A stretch of 64,000 nt of DNA from Rhineura floridana (taxonomy: Eukaryota; Chordata; Lepidosauria; Squamata; Rhineuridae): NCBI RefSeq assembly GCF_030035675.1, contig NC_084482.1:74375120-74439119 (forward strand), in the 5' to 3' direction. Shown here one piece after another: positions 1 through 11,651 of this stretch (the stretch's first letter is position 1; every line of letters starts with the position of its first letter). Both the position numbers and the translations under genes were made by a program. Below the pieces are notes generated by a model. It was not told the origin of the DNA, did not search any database, and saw only the letters and a list, made by a program, of their open reading frames with translations.

Positions 1-640
1 CCCACCCTGTAGTTCTTAGTGTCATAAACGGTTCTGATCAGATGACGAATCAAGCTCCTTTCTCCAGAAGCCAGGTCTTTGTGGAAGTGGATGCAGTTAT
101 AGTTCCCGCATCTGTTCTGCAGCTAGTATTTACCTGTTCTTGTTGGTGCCATGCCCATCATTTTCTCTTTAACCACTAGGTTCTCAGGTTCTTCACACCT
201 CCTGTAGATTCCACCTTGTGCCATCCCTGTTGATCTCTGTGTTAATCTCTGCTCTTGGCTACTTTTATACTATCTAAGATCTCATGGGCTTTTCTCAGGA
301 CAGGAAATGCATGCATGCAGCCAGCCTTCCTCTTTTCACTTTGGAGTCCTGTTGTCATGCCTGTCACTTCTGCACTGAAATTCTTGGAAATCTTCATGAT
401 GTTGCACAGATTCACAGGGCATGCTCAGAGCTCATTGTAAGCGGCACTGGCCCAGTGTTGTCTCAAATGACTCCTGAAACTAAACAGTACGCTCTGTATA
501 AGGACACTCCAGCCACCAGCATTCCATACATAATGATGGTGCTGTGGCATGGGACTGGCATGCTGATTGACATCACTGCCAGATGCTGACTGTAGAAATC
601 CCTATGCTGATGACTGCTATTCTAAAATGCTCTAACAGTA
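1..640. other. intergenic, no gene recognised
   Basis: Short open frames here have no recognisable domain and no splice-consistent exon structure. No repeat family was recognised either. The stretch could belong to an intron or flank of a gene lying to the left of the window. Confidence 0.5.
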
Positions 641-782
641 TCTACATCAGGAGTGGAGAACTTGTGCCCCCTCCTCAAATGTTGTTGGACTTCAGCTCCC
701 ACCATTCCAGCTGGCACGGCCAATGACCAGGGATGATGGGAGTTGTATTCCAGCAACACCTGGTTCCCCACACCTGATCTAC
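641..782. repeat. palindromic MITE-like repeat, family 1
   Basis: Two arms face each other: a left arm with ttggacttcagctcccacc and a right arm with gggatgatgggagttgtatt, around a centre resembling 'ggccaatgaccaggg'. The same palindrome (core 'actacaactcccatcagcc') recurs at 28248-28382, 36528-36645, 43757-43884, 51995-52112, 55225-55352 and 55985-56070. There is no coding capacity, so it is a non-autonomous element. Confidence 0.65.
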
Positions 783-1469
783 ATGTTGTTTAAGTGAAGG
801 ATACCAATTGTTATGCTTCCCCAATCAAAGTCACTGCAAGCATCTGTGATAACAGGATGAGCATTCAGACACACCTCATGCTCTGAAAGGGAGACTGGGT
901 TAATGCCCATCAGCCCCTCTGTTGTGGCGCAGCCACTTTTGGCAAGCATCAGAACAGGCCTTACACAAAAGGGGCATCCTGAGAGGCCAAAGACTGTCCC
1001 CAGCATGCTGTATGAGTATACACTAATAAGTGTGTGAGAGACCTCTTCTCACTCTTGCCAAATGGATGTCCAGTGGAAGGTGCAGCGTTTGCCCTCACGG
1101 CTTGCATCACATGTGCTTTGAGCACCTGAGGGGTTTCATCTGAATCTCCCTAAGTGCTATTTCCATTAAGATATTTCCTGTTTTGTTTCACCAGAGAGAT
1201 GAGGTGGGCAGGAAGTGGAGATAGAGCCTTTTTGCTGGTGATGCCCTATTTATTGAATGCCTTCCCTAAATTGGCCCACCTGGCACCTTCATCATTAAGC
1301 TTTATGTGCCAAGTGAACAGGTGGCTTATATACTTGCTCAAGCCTTTTTGTGAACTTTTTGTTTTCAGACAAATCTTCCACTGACTATTATAGTGGTCGG
1401 AGTTTCTGTTTGTTCATTGATATACTTTTATGTTTTTATCTGTCACCAAATTTAGGTTTTATACCTTGA
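783..1469. other. intergenic, nothing recognised
   Basis: AT-rich unique-looking sequence with no convincing coding exon or known repeat. Confidence 0.4.
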
Positions 1470-4290
1470 CTTTAACAGTAGTAATCTTTATTGTTTACAG
1501 CCATAGGACATTACAATGTAGTACAAAAAGGTACCATCTGATAAAATTCCAATTAAAACCCACTGCACTACTCATCCTCAGTAAAATAGTCCAGTGGGGA
1601 GTAGTAAGATACCAATCCCCTTCATAAAATCCACAGTCAAAACTAAAACATCCACACTGGGAGATAATACATATCACAATGATAACACTAAAAACCCAGG
1701 AATAGGATGGGTTAAAAAAGACTAAACGGGGGGGGGCATGCGAGCACCCAGCATTGTTAGATGTCAGAGTCTCATTTTCCCAGCAGCCAAAGCAAACTTC
1801 GCCACCTGGAGAGTTACGCAAGGGTCAGAGCCCGCTAGAACGCATATTTGCTCCAAGGGAGGTCTGCTTAGCAAAGGGGGGAGAATGGGAGCTAGAAATT
1901 TCAGCCGGGGCTCGTTATACAAAGAGCATCTTAATAAATAATGCACAGTATCCTCCACTTCCCCAGAGTTACAAATGCAAACTCTTTGATGGACAGGAAG
2001 ATTTAGATACCTCCCCTCCAGGAAGGCCGAGGGCATAGATTAGAAGCGTAGGGCCGTAGAGGCCTTTCTTAGGGAAGGGGTGGTCAGGAAGAGAAAATAC
2101 TGTTCAAGACCAAAAGCTGTTTTGACAAGAGGATACCATAAAGAAAAGGCTGAAAGCGTGGAACCATAAACGTCCCTTCTTTTGGAATATAGCATGATTC
2201 TGTCCTTATAAAGGAGCTTCACGCGGGGGGAAACATGGAAGGGAAAAATTTCAGTGTTGATCCCGTATGTGGACAGCATCGCTTTAGAATGCATAACCCA
2301 GGTGTTATAGGAGGGCCTCTGTAGCTGCTCCATGAAAGAGCTTCAACCAGTACCTTGCAAGCGCCGCATGCACAAGCAACTCTATCGAATGGAGACCCGT
2401 TTCCATCCTTAAAAGGAGGGCAGGGGTACCCCTAGGGAGGGCAAGGATGTCCCTTAAGAAGGTATTCTGCACAATCTCCAGGGGAGAGAAGTTAGCATGT
2501 CCCCAGTTCTGCGCCCCGTAAAGGAGCTGTAGGATCACTTTACCACGGAAGGCCTCAAGAATAGGGGAGATCAAACATCCCCCTTTAAATCTAAAAAAAT
2601 GAAGTAGTGAATGGGCAGAACGTACTGCTTTCAGCTTCACTCCATTAAAATGATGTTTCCATGTCTGGTTGGCAGCAAAAGTTAGCCCTAAATATCTAAC
2701 GCTATGTAGTTGGCCAATAGGATGACTATTAAGTTTCCACCTGTGGACTTTTCTTTTCATTCCAAACACCACCACATTAGTTTTGGTGTGATTTATTAGT
2801 AAATGTTCATTAAGGCAAAACCCACCCAAGGTTCTCAGTAACCTCCTCATCCCAACTAAGGTTACAGAAACCAAAGCCAGGTCGTCGGCATATAATTAAA
2901 CTGAAAGGTTAGTATCCAGAATAGAGGGAGGAAAAAACTCTGGGCCACAAAGAGCTTGCACAATATTATTCACATAGAAGTTAAAAAGGAACGGGGCCAA
3001 AAGACAGCCCTGCCTCACCCCTCTGGACGTTGGGATTGGTTCCGATAGCAGACCATTAGTACCCACCCTGACCCTAAGGTAAGTGTTTGTATGCAACATA
3101 CGTAGCAAACAAAGAAGTCTTCTGTCTATATTGGTCTGGGATAACTTGAACCATAAGCGGTCTCTATCGATGAGATCAAATGCTGAGGTGAAGTCAACGA
3201 ATGTAACAAATAGTTCTTTTTTTCCACGCCCAGCGTATTTTTGAATAAGGTGGAGCAATATGAAACATTGGTCAACAGTTGATTTTCCTTTTGTAAACCC
3301 CGCCTGTTCTTCAGCAATCACCAAATTCTCAGCAGCCCAAGTATCTAGTTTGCCTAACAAGTACTTAGCATAAAGTTTGGCAACTATATCAAGTAGGCTG
3401 ATCGGTCTGAAATGTTTAGGGTCGGCCTTAGAACCCTTTTTGTGAATCGGGACCACAATGCTAATTCCCCACCCAGGAGGGACTTTGCTATATTGGTTTA
3501 TGAAAGTAAACATTTGGCAAATACAGGGGCCCACCAGTCCGGGTTAGCTTTGAACAACTCAGCGGGGAGCATGTCCTCTCCCGGGGCTTTCTTTGCAGGT
3601 AAGGAAGAAATCAAGATACATATTTCTTGAGAAGTGACTGGATCCCATTCGGGACAAGAAGAAAAGATCAGAGGATTAAAGTTAAAATAAGAATCAACAT
3701 GAGGCGAGGGAGAGGAATAGGTGCAGAGGGCAAGGAAGTAGGAGGACCATTGAGAAGAGGTAATTTGGTTGTCAAGGGGGGAGTGATCCCCCCTAATCCC
3801 CTTTGTCACTAAAGCCCAGAATCTATCCGCATTTTTTTCTAAAGAGGCCAGACCAAGATCCATCCACTGCTGGCAGATATAGTCAGCTTTTTTTTCCGTA
3901 AGAGATTTTTATATTCTCTACGAGTAAGGATGTAGGTGTCAAAATTTTCTAGGGAATCTACTCTCCTGATCTTCCGTATTGCTCTTACCAGGGTTCATTT
4001 ATACATAACACATTGGTTGTCATACCAACCATGCTTTAGTGGTCTAAGGGGCTGGGAGTTGAGCATCAGCTGTCTGATCTCCAAAGTTATTGCAAGATAG
4101 TATTTCAAAGGGTCATCCGCAGCCAAAAGTTGGTCTCTTAAGATTTGTGCCCTGGAGGAGGTCAAAAATAACTGTATATCCGCTTGAATAGTCCCATTCC
4201 ACCGGATCTGTTTGGCACCCTGAGGAGAAATAGTCTCAGAAAAAAACTCAGTGACCATAGGTTTTATACCTTATGCTGTTTTAGTTAGGA
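1470..4290 (-). mobile_element. 5'-truncated non-LTR retrotransposon (LINE), reverse transcriptase to 3' end
   Basis: Read on the - strand, the frames give in order: a pre-RT linker ending in APGEDMLPAEL near 3560, RT blocks HKKGSKADPKHFRPISLLD, FVDFTSAFDLIDRDRL and SRGVRQGCLLAPFLFNFY, then the catalytic LYADDLA near 2872-2892. A C-terminal cysteine/histidine motif (CICNSGEVEDTVHYLLRC) follows near 1930-1990, and a 3' end near 1470-1500 contains AATAAA. The endonuclease is missing, so the copy is 5' truncated, and the ORF is split over several frames, so it is dead. The terminal zinc motif and the RT style suggest the I/ingi/Vingi group rather than CR1, L2 or L1, but the clade assignment is tentative. 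Confidence 0.8.
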
Positions 4291-5195
4291 ACAGCATAAC
4301 ATAAACATTGTAAAAGTATACAATGTAAATGGATGCTTTTATTGCCATACTGGCCCTACTGAAAGCTGTTCAGTTGAAAAAAACAGGCTATTTCTTCTGA
4401 AATAAATAGGTAGTACTTTTTATTATTATTTCATACCTTGTCCTGCTATCCTTCACATTATTTCTAGTTTGGTGAAGCAGAAGCTCTCAGCCCCCATTTG
4501 GTCTTTGTGTGCATTTGAGTCACTACTGTCAAGGACTAATTTTTGGAGAAAGAGGTTGTGAAACTAATGGTGACTCACTGTTCTCCAAAAATGTATGTGC
4601 CTCTCAGGTTTCTAAATAAAAGTCATTTCATTCCTTAGAACAGACTTAAAAACTGATGCAAAGATTTTATTTGATTCCTGCCTCTAGACAGGGAAATCAC
4701 AACAACTTTGGATCATCACAACAACTTTGAGGGGTTATCTAACATAACACACAAGTGCATATTCACTGTCCATGTGTTATTTTTGTTTTAAAGAACAGCA
4801 GCTTTGGAAGAAAGGAATTCAAGGTGGAGAAGCAACGAGCAGCAAGGGTACTTAAATCTTCCTTTCCTGCTGCTTTTCTACTCTAGATCATCCCTCAGTG
4901 GCTGTTCCTCCTGCAGGCTTCAAAATGTGTGTTGCATTTGGAAACCACATGATTGAAAAGCCACTGGGATTAGAGCAGACAATGATTGATAGGGAAGGAG
5001 AAGCACCCCTCTCCCTAATACTTCTCCATTCTAAATTATTTAATGACCTCTCTGAGGTCTGTTCAGAAGCCCTCCTCTGGGGTGTATCTATCTACTGAGA
5101 TGAGGCAGGGAGTCCTTGAGTAGATAGTGCCCCACCTTTGCAAAGCTTTGCAAAGCTTTCCCTAGGGAGCTTCAAGAGGAATCTACTCTCATGTC
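4291..5195. other. intergenic, nothing recognised
   Basis: No coding exon seen. The stretch holds short direct repeats such as gcaaagcttt twice near 5140-5160. No known repeat family was recognised. Confidence 0.4.
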
Positions 5196-5199
5196 CCAT

Positions 5200-5345
5200 G
5201 GTATGGTCTGAAGGCACAAGGCACACCTTGCTAAAGCTAAGCAGGTCTGGATCTTGTTAGCATTTGGATGTGTAACTGCCTGCAGTCAACATGTATGGTA
5301 CCTTAGGTTCCATGATGGAAAAAATGAATGACAAATGATAAATGA
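5200..5345 (+). repeat. 5S-rRNA-derived SINE (SINE3 type) fragment
   Basis: The segment reads like a decayed 5S rRNA internal promoter. A box-A-like 'aaagctaagcaggtctgg' at about 5234 is followed by 'ttgttagcatttggatg', matching the box C element of 5S genes (TTAGTACTTGGATGG). An A-rich tail with 'aaaaaatgaatgacaaatg' follows. 5S-derived SINEs are known in squamates. The copy is too diverged to be a functional 5S gene. Confidence 0.6.
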
Positions 5346-6540
5346 GGATTTATATGCTTCTAGTAACCCTGTTCCTAGTCCATTATGATCTGTCATGACC
5401 CCTGAATCTAGCAGAAATCCAGCCACAAAGTTGGAGACTGCCAACTAGCAGCAGCTAAGGAACCAGATCATGTTCAGGAACCTGAACTGTCTGCTTGAGA
5501 TCAGGAGACCACTGCACTTGACACTGTTGGGCAGGAGCGTCTTGAAGAACCTCCCAGACAACCAGGGCCTGTAGGGTCTAGACAACTGACGGCATTGCTC
5601 TCAGCTTCTTCAACACTCTCAAAACCCCTCACCATGTTAAGGTGTGCATCCTAAAAGGGGACTTCAATAGCTACAATATGTAAACATGAATTACCAGTAA
5701 AGAGAGATGGAAATTGGGAGGCAATGGAAGGAAAAATTGAGGGAGCATACAGTACTGGCAGAGCTTCCTGAAATTGACTAGAGTCTTGTCAGGTTCATGT
5801 CTAAATAGGGGTGAGAGGAATAAGCTTTTTTGCTGCTTTCTCCAAGGTTTTAAATATTTGCAAAATGTTTGGATTACATAATTGGTTATTTAGAAAGCCA
5901 TCCTCTGCTGAAAGTGGGGAGCATACCAGGCTAAGGAGGGAGGAAAGCAGGCAGGCAGAATTCCTTAGCTGGTTTTCTGGTGACAGCTCCGAGTGAGATC
6001 TTCTGCAGAAATTGCTTTCATTGCAGAAAGAGACATGAATTATGTATGTGTTTGTGTATATTTTCTCCCCTCCCCAAATCACAACCCTTCATTTTTCCCA
6101 TTGTGAAATATGCGGGTAACATTTGCTCTTGCAAACTTCCTGGGATTTTTTTTTAAATGTGCATGCACATTGTTAAATACCTGAGTGTATGCCCATTTTG
6201 AAAAAATTGTAATGGGGGTAATAGAGGGTGGTATGTAACAATTCAGGGGAGAGGGAAATGCACACTCCATGTGGATATATCCCATCAAGGTCTGCCTTCT
6301 AGTGTGGAGGGGAAACATTGGTTTTGGAATTAGAGACAGAAAATGTAAACCACACATCTGGGGTGGACATGTGCATGTTAGATTGGAACTCCCCATTGTG
6401 TGAGATAACACCCACATATGGACACAAACATTGTCAACAGATTTGTGGGAGAAGTTAAGGAGAGGCTGCATCTGATCAATAGTTTGCAGAAGATGTTCTC
6501 ATGATGTTGGGCAACTTGACTCAAACCATACCAACAACAA
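5346..6540. other. intergenic, nothing recognised
   Basis: Mostly AT-rich DNA with no coding exon or identifiable repeat. Confidence 0.4.
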
Positions 6541-7232
6541 AGGTGGACTAAGTGATCTACCAGCGACACTATGCTATTTGGCTACATAACATTAATAATA
6601 TTCTGTTCCCAAATTATTGGAGGAGCTGTCAAATGTCTGGAACTCTTCTTCATTTATGGTGGAAATGTCTCAAGGTAAAAGAGTTCTGGGACCAAAATCT
6701 TTGGAATTCGTTCAAGCATAGTGTTGAAAATTATTTCTCCCAAATCAGCTTTGGCACTGCTAAATATTTTAGATGGCGTGAGGAGGCAATTGTGCCATAG
6801 AGAGGTAGTTTATTTCCTCCTGGCAGCAGCCAGGATGGAAATATAACTACTCTGCCAGGATTATTAGTACAGAGCTGGTTTACACAAGTCTGGAAGATAG
6901 TACTGTCCTACAAGCAAACCCATCATTGTAGGCTTGCAAAAAGAACAATTAAGCATGGCAATTTTGTGGAAGAGTGGTTTCCCTTTTTTATGTTTGTTAA
7001 CAAAGGCCTGGACCTTTTCCCACCATAAGGGACACAGAAGCTGGTTTGGAAGAACCTGATGAACTAAAAAGCTGATCACACACTTCCTCTTCAGGAAGGC
7101 ATTAGGATGAAATGGGACTCTTGATTGCATGCTACTGCTATACTGAGAACTGCATTGTTTGATCACTGTGGCTATTATTGCTGCTGTTGTTTTTATAATT
7201 ATAAATAAAATATTAAAAATTAAACAAAATGA
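6541..7232 (+). mobile_element. L1-type LINE, 3'-terminal fragment
   Basis: The + strand frame from 6552 encodes TLLHLWWKCLKVKEFWDQ, the hallmark of the L1 ORF2 C-terminus, and further frames to about 7000 give EEWFPFFMFVNKGL-like sequence. The segment ends with 'ataaataaaatattaaaaat' at about 7200-7220, a usual L1 tail in reptiles. It is 5' truncated and broken. Confidence 0.75.
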
Positions 7233-8110
7233 ATTGTTATTGCTTATCTTAAGCTATATGACCCATATTTTGATATTTATGTATTATTAGTACATGTTTA
7301 TTACTAAAAATAGAAAATTAACTGACTCTCATTTTGCTCAGGTGTAGCCCAAACACAGATGTTCCCATAACTATCAGGATATTGAACCTGCCCACCACCA
7401 CCCCAAAAGGAACAGAAACAAAAGAAAATAGATTAAGTGAAGAACAAAAGAAATGAAACTTGACAAGATGAACGCTTCTATTTTAATCCAAGATTAATTC
7501 AGAACATCTCATTTTCTTCACTGTAGACCATGTATGATGACACAGAAGTGCCAAACCCAGGGAAAGTTTTCCAGCTATATGGGAGGACTTGCTGTCCCCT
7601 CCCTCCTCAACCCAGAGAGAAAACTGGAAATATAGAAGGTAATTTCTGTCAAATTATGGTCAGTGGGGAGAGGGGTAGGAAGGGAGGGAGGTGATATAAT
7701 ACAATAGTGTGGTCCAGACAGATGAAAGGTACAGTGGGTGTAGTGATATGTTGTAATGATGCAGTTGTCCATAGTAGAGAAGGTGTATAACAAAAGCAGG
7801 ATTAGAGGCTGGGAGCTTGTGACTCGTGCATTTGATCCTTCCCTCCAGGAGGGAAGTTGGAGGGAAGGTGATTTGGTTTGTTTAAAGCAAGACAAGAACT
7901 GTGGAGGGTTCCAGCTTTATATCTCCTGGAAAAGACTACATCCCACTAAATATTAATAATCCTTATTTTATTTTAAAAAGTCTATCTTGCTTCTCTTCCC
8001 CCCCCCCAACAAAGTAACTCAAAGCAGCTTATAATAGTAAACTATACATACAATAAAATCAAATCCATAAAATACCTAGCTTTGGGGGATAAATCTGTTC
8101 TGATCAAAGG
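7233..8110. other. intergenic, nothing recognised
   Basis: No coding exon. A C-rich run occurs near 7999-8008. The open frames at 7575-7956 lie on opposite strands of the same low-information DNA and look like chance. Confidence 0.4.
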
Positions 8111-8300
8111 GGGCTTACCTAAATATTATCCAGATTTTATTTTATTTTATTTATTTAGAAGATTTCTTACCTGCCCTTCACCATAAGGTCCATGGTGGGG
8201 TTACAGCCAATATATTTCAAAACAAAATAAGTAAAACAGTTTTTATATAATTACAAAAAAAGTAAAACAATTCTAAGCAAGAGCAGCACAGCACAGCACA
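8111..8300 (-). repeat. L2/CR1-type LINE 3' tail
   Basis: It starts with a 'tttatttatttag' run and 'ttcttacctgcccttcacc', followed by an A-rich stretch. This is the reverse of the reptile L2-type 3' end, whose conserved form 'gatttatatcccgcccttcc' is seen at 16140 and 37420. Confidence 0.45.
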
Positions 8301-8321
8301 GATGCTTCAGATTCTCAGCTT

Positions 8322-8465
8322 TGGGCCCATCCATACCTAACCACAAAATCCACATTTTCCATATTTGGTTGGTGGCCTCAAGATCCATACATGTCCTATT
8401 TGTGGTTGGATTTATATTGTGAAAACCTGATTTTCAAGTATCCATACGTGTGGGCTTTCTTTTTT
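8322..8465. repeat. DNA-transposon terminus, family of 11652-13395
   Basis: It begins with gggcccatccatac and continues with 'aatccacattttccatat', matching the left end at 11652-11710 (gggctcatccaaac ... 'aatccatgttttccatat'). It is non-coding and probably a short deletion derivative. Confidence 0.45.
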
Positions 8466-8632
8466 TGTCTAAATTACTTTAGCATTGGCTACTCCCCTAA
8501 GTCTACCCCTTTTTAGTGATTGTTCCATAAAGGTCATCTGCTTTCCATGCACTTTTTTGGAAGAGTGTACAAAGTTTTTTTTAATTTCCACGCATGCACA
8601 GGTCTGTGGATGTGGAAAAGAGTATCATTAAT

Positions 8633-9095
8633 GGATCATCTGAACAGGGTGGTTCATGACAGATGCTGTTGGAGGTCGCTGATTCATAGGGTCACCATAA
8701 GTCATAATCGACTTGAAGGCACACACACACACACAGGTAACTCTAGGAATTCTAACTCTGTGAGGGGAATAGGGGTCTCCTAACAACTCTCAGCATCTTT
8801 AGCAAACTACAGCTTCCAAGAATCTTTGGTGAAAGACATTTCTGTTAAGGTGGTATTGTTGTTGTTGTTATCACTGTTAAGGTGGTATTAAGAGTGCTTG
8901 AAGGTACAGATGTGGCCTAGGATAGAGCAAACAAACAAACAAACAAAAAGAGTTTGCCAATCCTATTTTTTTTTTAAATGCTCTGAATAAATTCAGTTAT
9001 GCAATTTAAACTCACTTAAATCATAGCACTGAAGAAAGTGCCAACCATCCTAGGATATATTATTGGGTACTTAAAACATTTTAGTCCAGCCTAAG
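8633..9095 (+). mobile_element. RTE/BovB-like LINE 3' end with a 3' extension
   Basis: 8633-8737 is the terminal coding/tail part of the RTE LINE (frame reads VVHDRCCWRSLIHRV, then a (CA)n run). It is followed by 8738-9095, which contains a family-2 MITE (8738-8890), an (AAAC)n stretch and about 150 bp ending at 'ttttagtccagcctaag'. The whole block is repeated in inverted orientation at 32013-32475. The LINE part is strongly 5' truncated. Confidence 0.7.
8738..8890. repeat. palindromic MITE-like repeat, family 2
   Basis: It contains the family-2 core 'ggggtctcctaacaactc' and 'gcaaactacagcttcc'. Other members lie at 16795-17000, 32215-32380, 41419-41727 and 41757-41955. A non-autonomous DNA transposon is likely; it encodes nothing. 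Confidence 0.6.
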
Positions 9096-9906
9096 AACAA
9101 GAAGCTCAGAACTAGAGTGTCTTTGGACACTTTCCAATATGAAGCACATCTCAGGAGCTGACAAAAAGGTATTAACTTCTCAGTTTAGAATGGATCCCAA
9201 GTTAAAACTAACTTCATCAAACAGGAGCAAACTTGATCTAGCAATAATTCAAGGGCTTTTTTTGTATGGGTAAGAGAAACGTTTATGGTTCATGGCCTTT
9301 TTATTTAACAGCACACAAGGATACTGATTCAGGGACTCAGGGTAAAAGACAACCCTGGATTCCAAGATCTTCAGTGCAAGCACTGTGAGTTTTTATTAGA
9401 AACAGACAATCCTAGAAGAAACTGGGAATTTTAGAATGACAATGGGCACAGAATGTCAACATCATAGAGAGTCCACAGCTTCTCACCTGGATCATAAACA
9501 TGCAGACATGTCGTATTGTGCTGGTTCCCCCACCTGTTCCCACAGATGCCTCAGTGCAATGCTGAGATCAGTGTCACACTGGGAACATTATAGTGCTGAA
9601 GGTGTTGGTATACATTTATGAAACGAATGGCAGACTTGTTGAGTGGATTAAATTTGGGCAGGGGGACCTCTAAGGACATTTATAATACCATTTTATTAGG
9701 GATATTTTTTACATATCTACTGGATGCTGCCTTGCAGTTTCCTTATCACAAAAAGTCTGAACTTTCAGGGAAGTGAATTTGTTGTTCCCAACTTTCCAAT
9801 CAAGTTTAATTGCACAACCTGAATATGCCAGTGTGTGATTGATTCCCACCCGGAAATAGCAACAGTCGGGACTGGAAGCGTCCCAACAGAAAAGACTTAA
9901 GAACAA
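9096..9906. other. intergenic, nothing recognised
   Basis: No exon or known repeat recognised between the LINE extension and the local duplication. Confidence 0.4.
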
Positions 9907-10283
9907 ACCACAAACTTCCTTCTCAGGAAGTTTCCCTCTAACTTACTCTTTGTCTATCTGGCCAGATCTGCTTTCCTAAATGTTAGTTATTGCTATGTCT
10001 TCATTTGTTGGCTACCAACAATGAAAGGTGGGAGCAGCTAGTTTCTCACGAAACAAATTAGGAGAATAGTACTTGCTGGTTTTGCCTTATACTCCAATTC
10101 TAGAAGTGCTAGTAACTTACTCAGTTAGAAAATGAAGGCTGGGAATCTGGAGACTATGGGGTATCCAACGGAGTGGACTGTCCCCCTTATCCCTGACCCC
10201 CTGTGGATGCACATTCCAGCTAACCAGGCTTTTCTCCAGGGCATGATGTTTAGGAGTTCAAGCAAGCAAATTATCTGGAGTAG
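9907..10283 (+). repeat. local direct duplication, unit 1
   Basis: 'cttccttctcaggaagtttcc' through 'gcaaattatctggagtagc' is repeated, diverged, at 10417-11036. Landmarks in both units include 'ggccagatctgctttcc' and 'gaaacaaattaggagaat' with one or two changes. Its function is unknown and it is non-coding. Confidence 0.75.
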
Positions 10284-10416
10284 CTTGGAAATATCCATTG
10301 AAGACAACAGGGGTAACCCCTGGGTATATATCCAAGTAGAAACATGGCTTGGAAAATAGTACCTGGTATAGCTGAGCAGGAATTATGGCGTAAGGAGAGC
10401 CAGAGTCAGCCAACAA

Positions 10417-11036
10417 ACCAAGAACCTCCTTCTCAGGATGTTTCCTTCTAACCTACTCTTTGTCTAACTGGCCAGATCTGCTTTCCATCAGTTATTGCTA
10501 TGATTTCATTTGTTGGGTACAAACAATGGGAGCAGGCTAGTTTCTCACAAAACAAATTAGGAGAATACTGCCTGCAGCTTTTGCCTTATGCTCACATTCT
10601 GTAAGTGCTAGTAACTTACTTAGGCTGCGAACACACTAGTTGCCACAGCAAAGTGTTTCCATTAACCACACCTGGACAGGGAATGGGTTGATCTGCTGAC
10701 CAGTTGCAAAATCTCTTTGAAGATGACTTTAAAAGAAAAAAAAGGGCACTCAAGTGGCTCCCAGCAGGTTTTATAGTAAAAGGGGTGAGGTTTGACTAGT
10801 GTCATGTGCCCCCATTTTCAGAAGAGTGAGATGGAGTCACACAGGAGCCAGCAAAACACTGAGTGTGTTTCTACCCTTAGTTTAAAAATGAAGTCTGGGA
10901 ATCTGGAGATTGTGGGGTATCCAGTGGGGAGGAGTGCTCCTCTTGCTCTTCCCCCTTCCCCCACAGATTCCCATTCCAGGCAGCCAGGCATTTCTCCAGA
11001 ATACTATAAATGTTTAGGAGCTCAAACAACAAATTC
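10417..11036 (+). repeat. local direct duplication, unit 2 (with MITE insertion)
   Basis: This is the second copy of 9907-10283. It is longer because a 254-bp element (10623-10876) interrupts it; unit 1 shows the uninterrupted arrangement across the junction. Confidence 0.75.
10623..10876. mobile_element. PIF/Harbinger-like MITE with TTA target duplication
   Basis: The insertion is flanked by TTA on both sides (10620-10622 and 10877-10879). Its ends are inverted: left GGCTGCGAACACAC, right (reverse complement) GGGTAGAAACACAC. A TWA-type 3-bp target duplication is the signature of PIF/Harbinger elements. It has no coding capacity. The empty site in the sister unit near 10117 supports insertion after the duplication. 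Confidence 0.65.
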
Positions 11037-11651
11037 ACTCTCCCCCCTCCTTTCCTGGAACCACTGAGTATGCTATGTCCTTTTTATATCTACCACTTTA
11101 CCCACCAGACATAGATCCAAATGATTTTTAATAAGATCTTTATTCATAACATCCAATCACATTCTCAGCATATTTTTTCTGCCTTTTTCTTCTCTCTCCT
11201 TCCTCCATCTCTCCCTTCAACTACTGTGTTCTGCTCAGGACAAATTTCTTAAGCATAGGTTATAGTTCACAGAATACAACACATCTTCCCCCTTTATTTT
11301 AACAAGCATATCAGCTGGCTGCTGAAAACTGTAACAAAATCCTGAAATCTCTTTGGTGGCCTTTTGTCTCAGCAACTCCTCCTAACACCTGGATCAGAAA
11401 CATGACTATTGAACAACTCATATTGACAGTTTCTCAGATCTTTCCTCCACCTCATAAGTCCAAACCAAAGTAAGGATGAAATTCCTCTTCTGCTTTTTCT
11501 GTTATGTATACTTTGGACAATCTTGACATATTCCTGTTCCTGCCATCACTCTGTATTACAGAATGCACTATGATCTCTCAAATTTGTTTAAGTTCAGAAT
11601 ATTTGGATTGTCCTTTCCTAACCCTGTAGAACAGTTTGCACTTAAACCAAG
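11037..11651. other. intergenic, nothing recognised
   Basis: Pyrimidine-rich segments and AT-rich DNA. No exon or repeat family recognised. Confidence 0.4.

Noticed and set aside
5200-5345. Functional 5S rRNA gene
   Set aside because: Too diverged and incomplete, with no terminator run. A 5S-derived SINE fits better.
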